Origin: Gammaproteobacteria bacterium RIFCSPHIGHO2_12_FULL_38_11
GTDB lineage: Bacteria > Pseudomonadota > Gammaproteobacteria > Coxiellales > Coxiellaceae
NCBI GenBank assembly: GCA_001801515.1
Contig: MGXX01000034.1
Location: 1 to 6,326, forward strand
Direction of reading: 5' to 3'
Length of the DNA: 6,326 bases
Shown: positions 6,306-6,326 of the stretch, one piece after another
Position numbering within the stretch: position 1 is the stretch's first letter
Layout: each line of letters opens with the position of its first letter
The notes under the pieces: generated by a model
Seen by the model: the letters and a program-made list of their open reading frames with translations, nothing else
Databases searched by the model: none
What the model was told of the DNA's origin: nothing
Made by a program: the position numbers and the translations under genes

Positions 6306-6326
6306 TAACTTGTTAAAATATGCTTA

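Noticed and set aside
6306..6326. Start of a next gene after repeat copy 2
   Set aside because: Only 21 bases remain; an ATG is present but no frame can be assessed.

Overview
The window is AT-rich, densely coding bacterial DNA. The HipB/HipA pair is of a type common in proteobacteria. It sits between two large orphan proteins, one with a predicted membrane-active segment, a coiled coil and C-terminal ankyrin-like repeats. That mix suggests a gammaproteobacterium with a host-associated or intracellular life (Legionella/Coxiella-like). This is an inference from composition and gene content; no marker gene fixes the taxon.

Layout. (1) 38-1288 (+): an unrecognised 416-residue protein with two hydrophobic segments and a loop containing four cysteines. 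Its frame stays open to the left edge, so the gene may begin outside the window. (2) 1285-2860 (-): a compact type II toxin-antitoxin operon, hipB then hipA. The genes overlap by 8 bases and hipA has its own strong ribosome binding site. hipA converges on gene 1, and the two stop codons share one TTAA. An elaborate stem-loop lies at this junction (1302-1342), and a perfect 26-bp palindrome lies inside hipA (1784-1809). (3) 2861-3084: a divergent control region holding a candidate hipB promoter, a small TATCA/TGATA inverted repeat, an 11-of-12 direct repeat and the first copy of a longer repeat. (4) 3085-6222 (+): a roughly 1045-residue orphan protein with a long N-terminal region, a Gly/Ala-rich hydrophobic segment, a short regular coiled coil, a long helical middle and C-terminal ankyrin-like repeats. 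(5) 6223-6326: a non-coding tail holding the second copy of the repeat.

How it may work together. HipB should repress its operon and neutralise HipA, a Ser/Thr kinase whose key residues are all present. The big gene is divergent from hipB. It is bracketed by two copies of a repeat, each with a promoter-like layout: a -35-like TTAAAA, exactly 17 bases centred on GATAGG-A-CCTATC, then an ATAAT-type -10. The simplest reading is a shared promoter/operator controlling the big gene and a second, possibly related gene just beyond the right edge. This layout and the orphan protein are the most novel parts of the window. No RNA genes, CRISPR arrays, transposases or convincing intrinsic terminators were seen.
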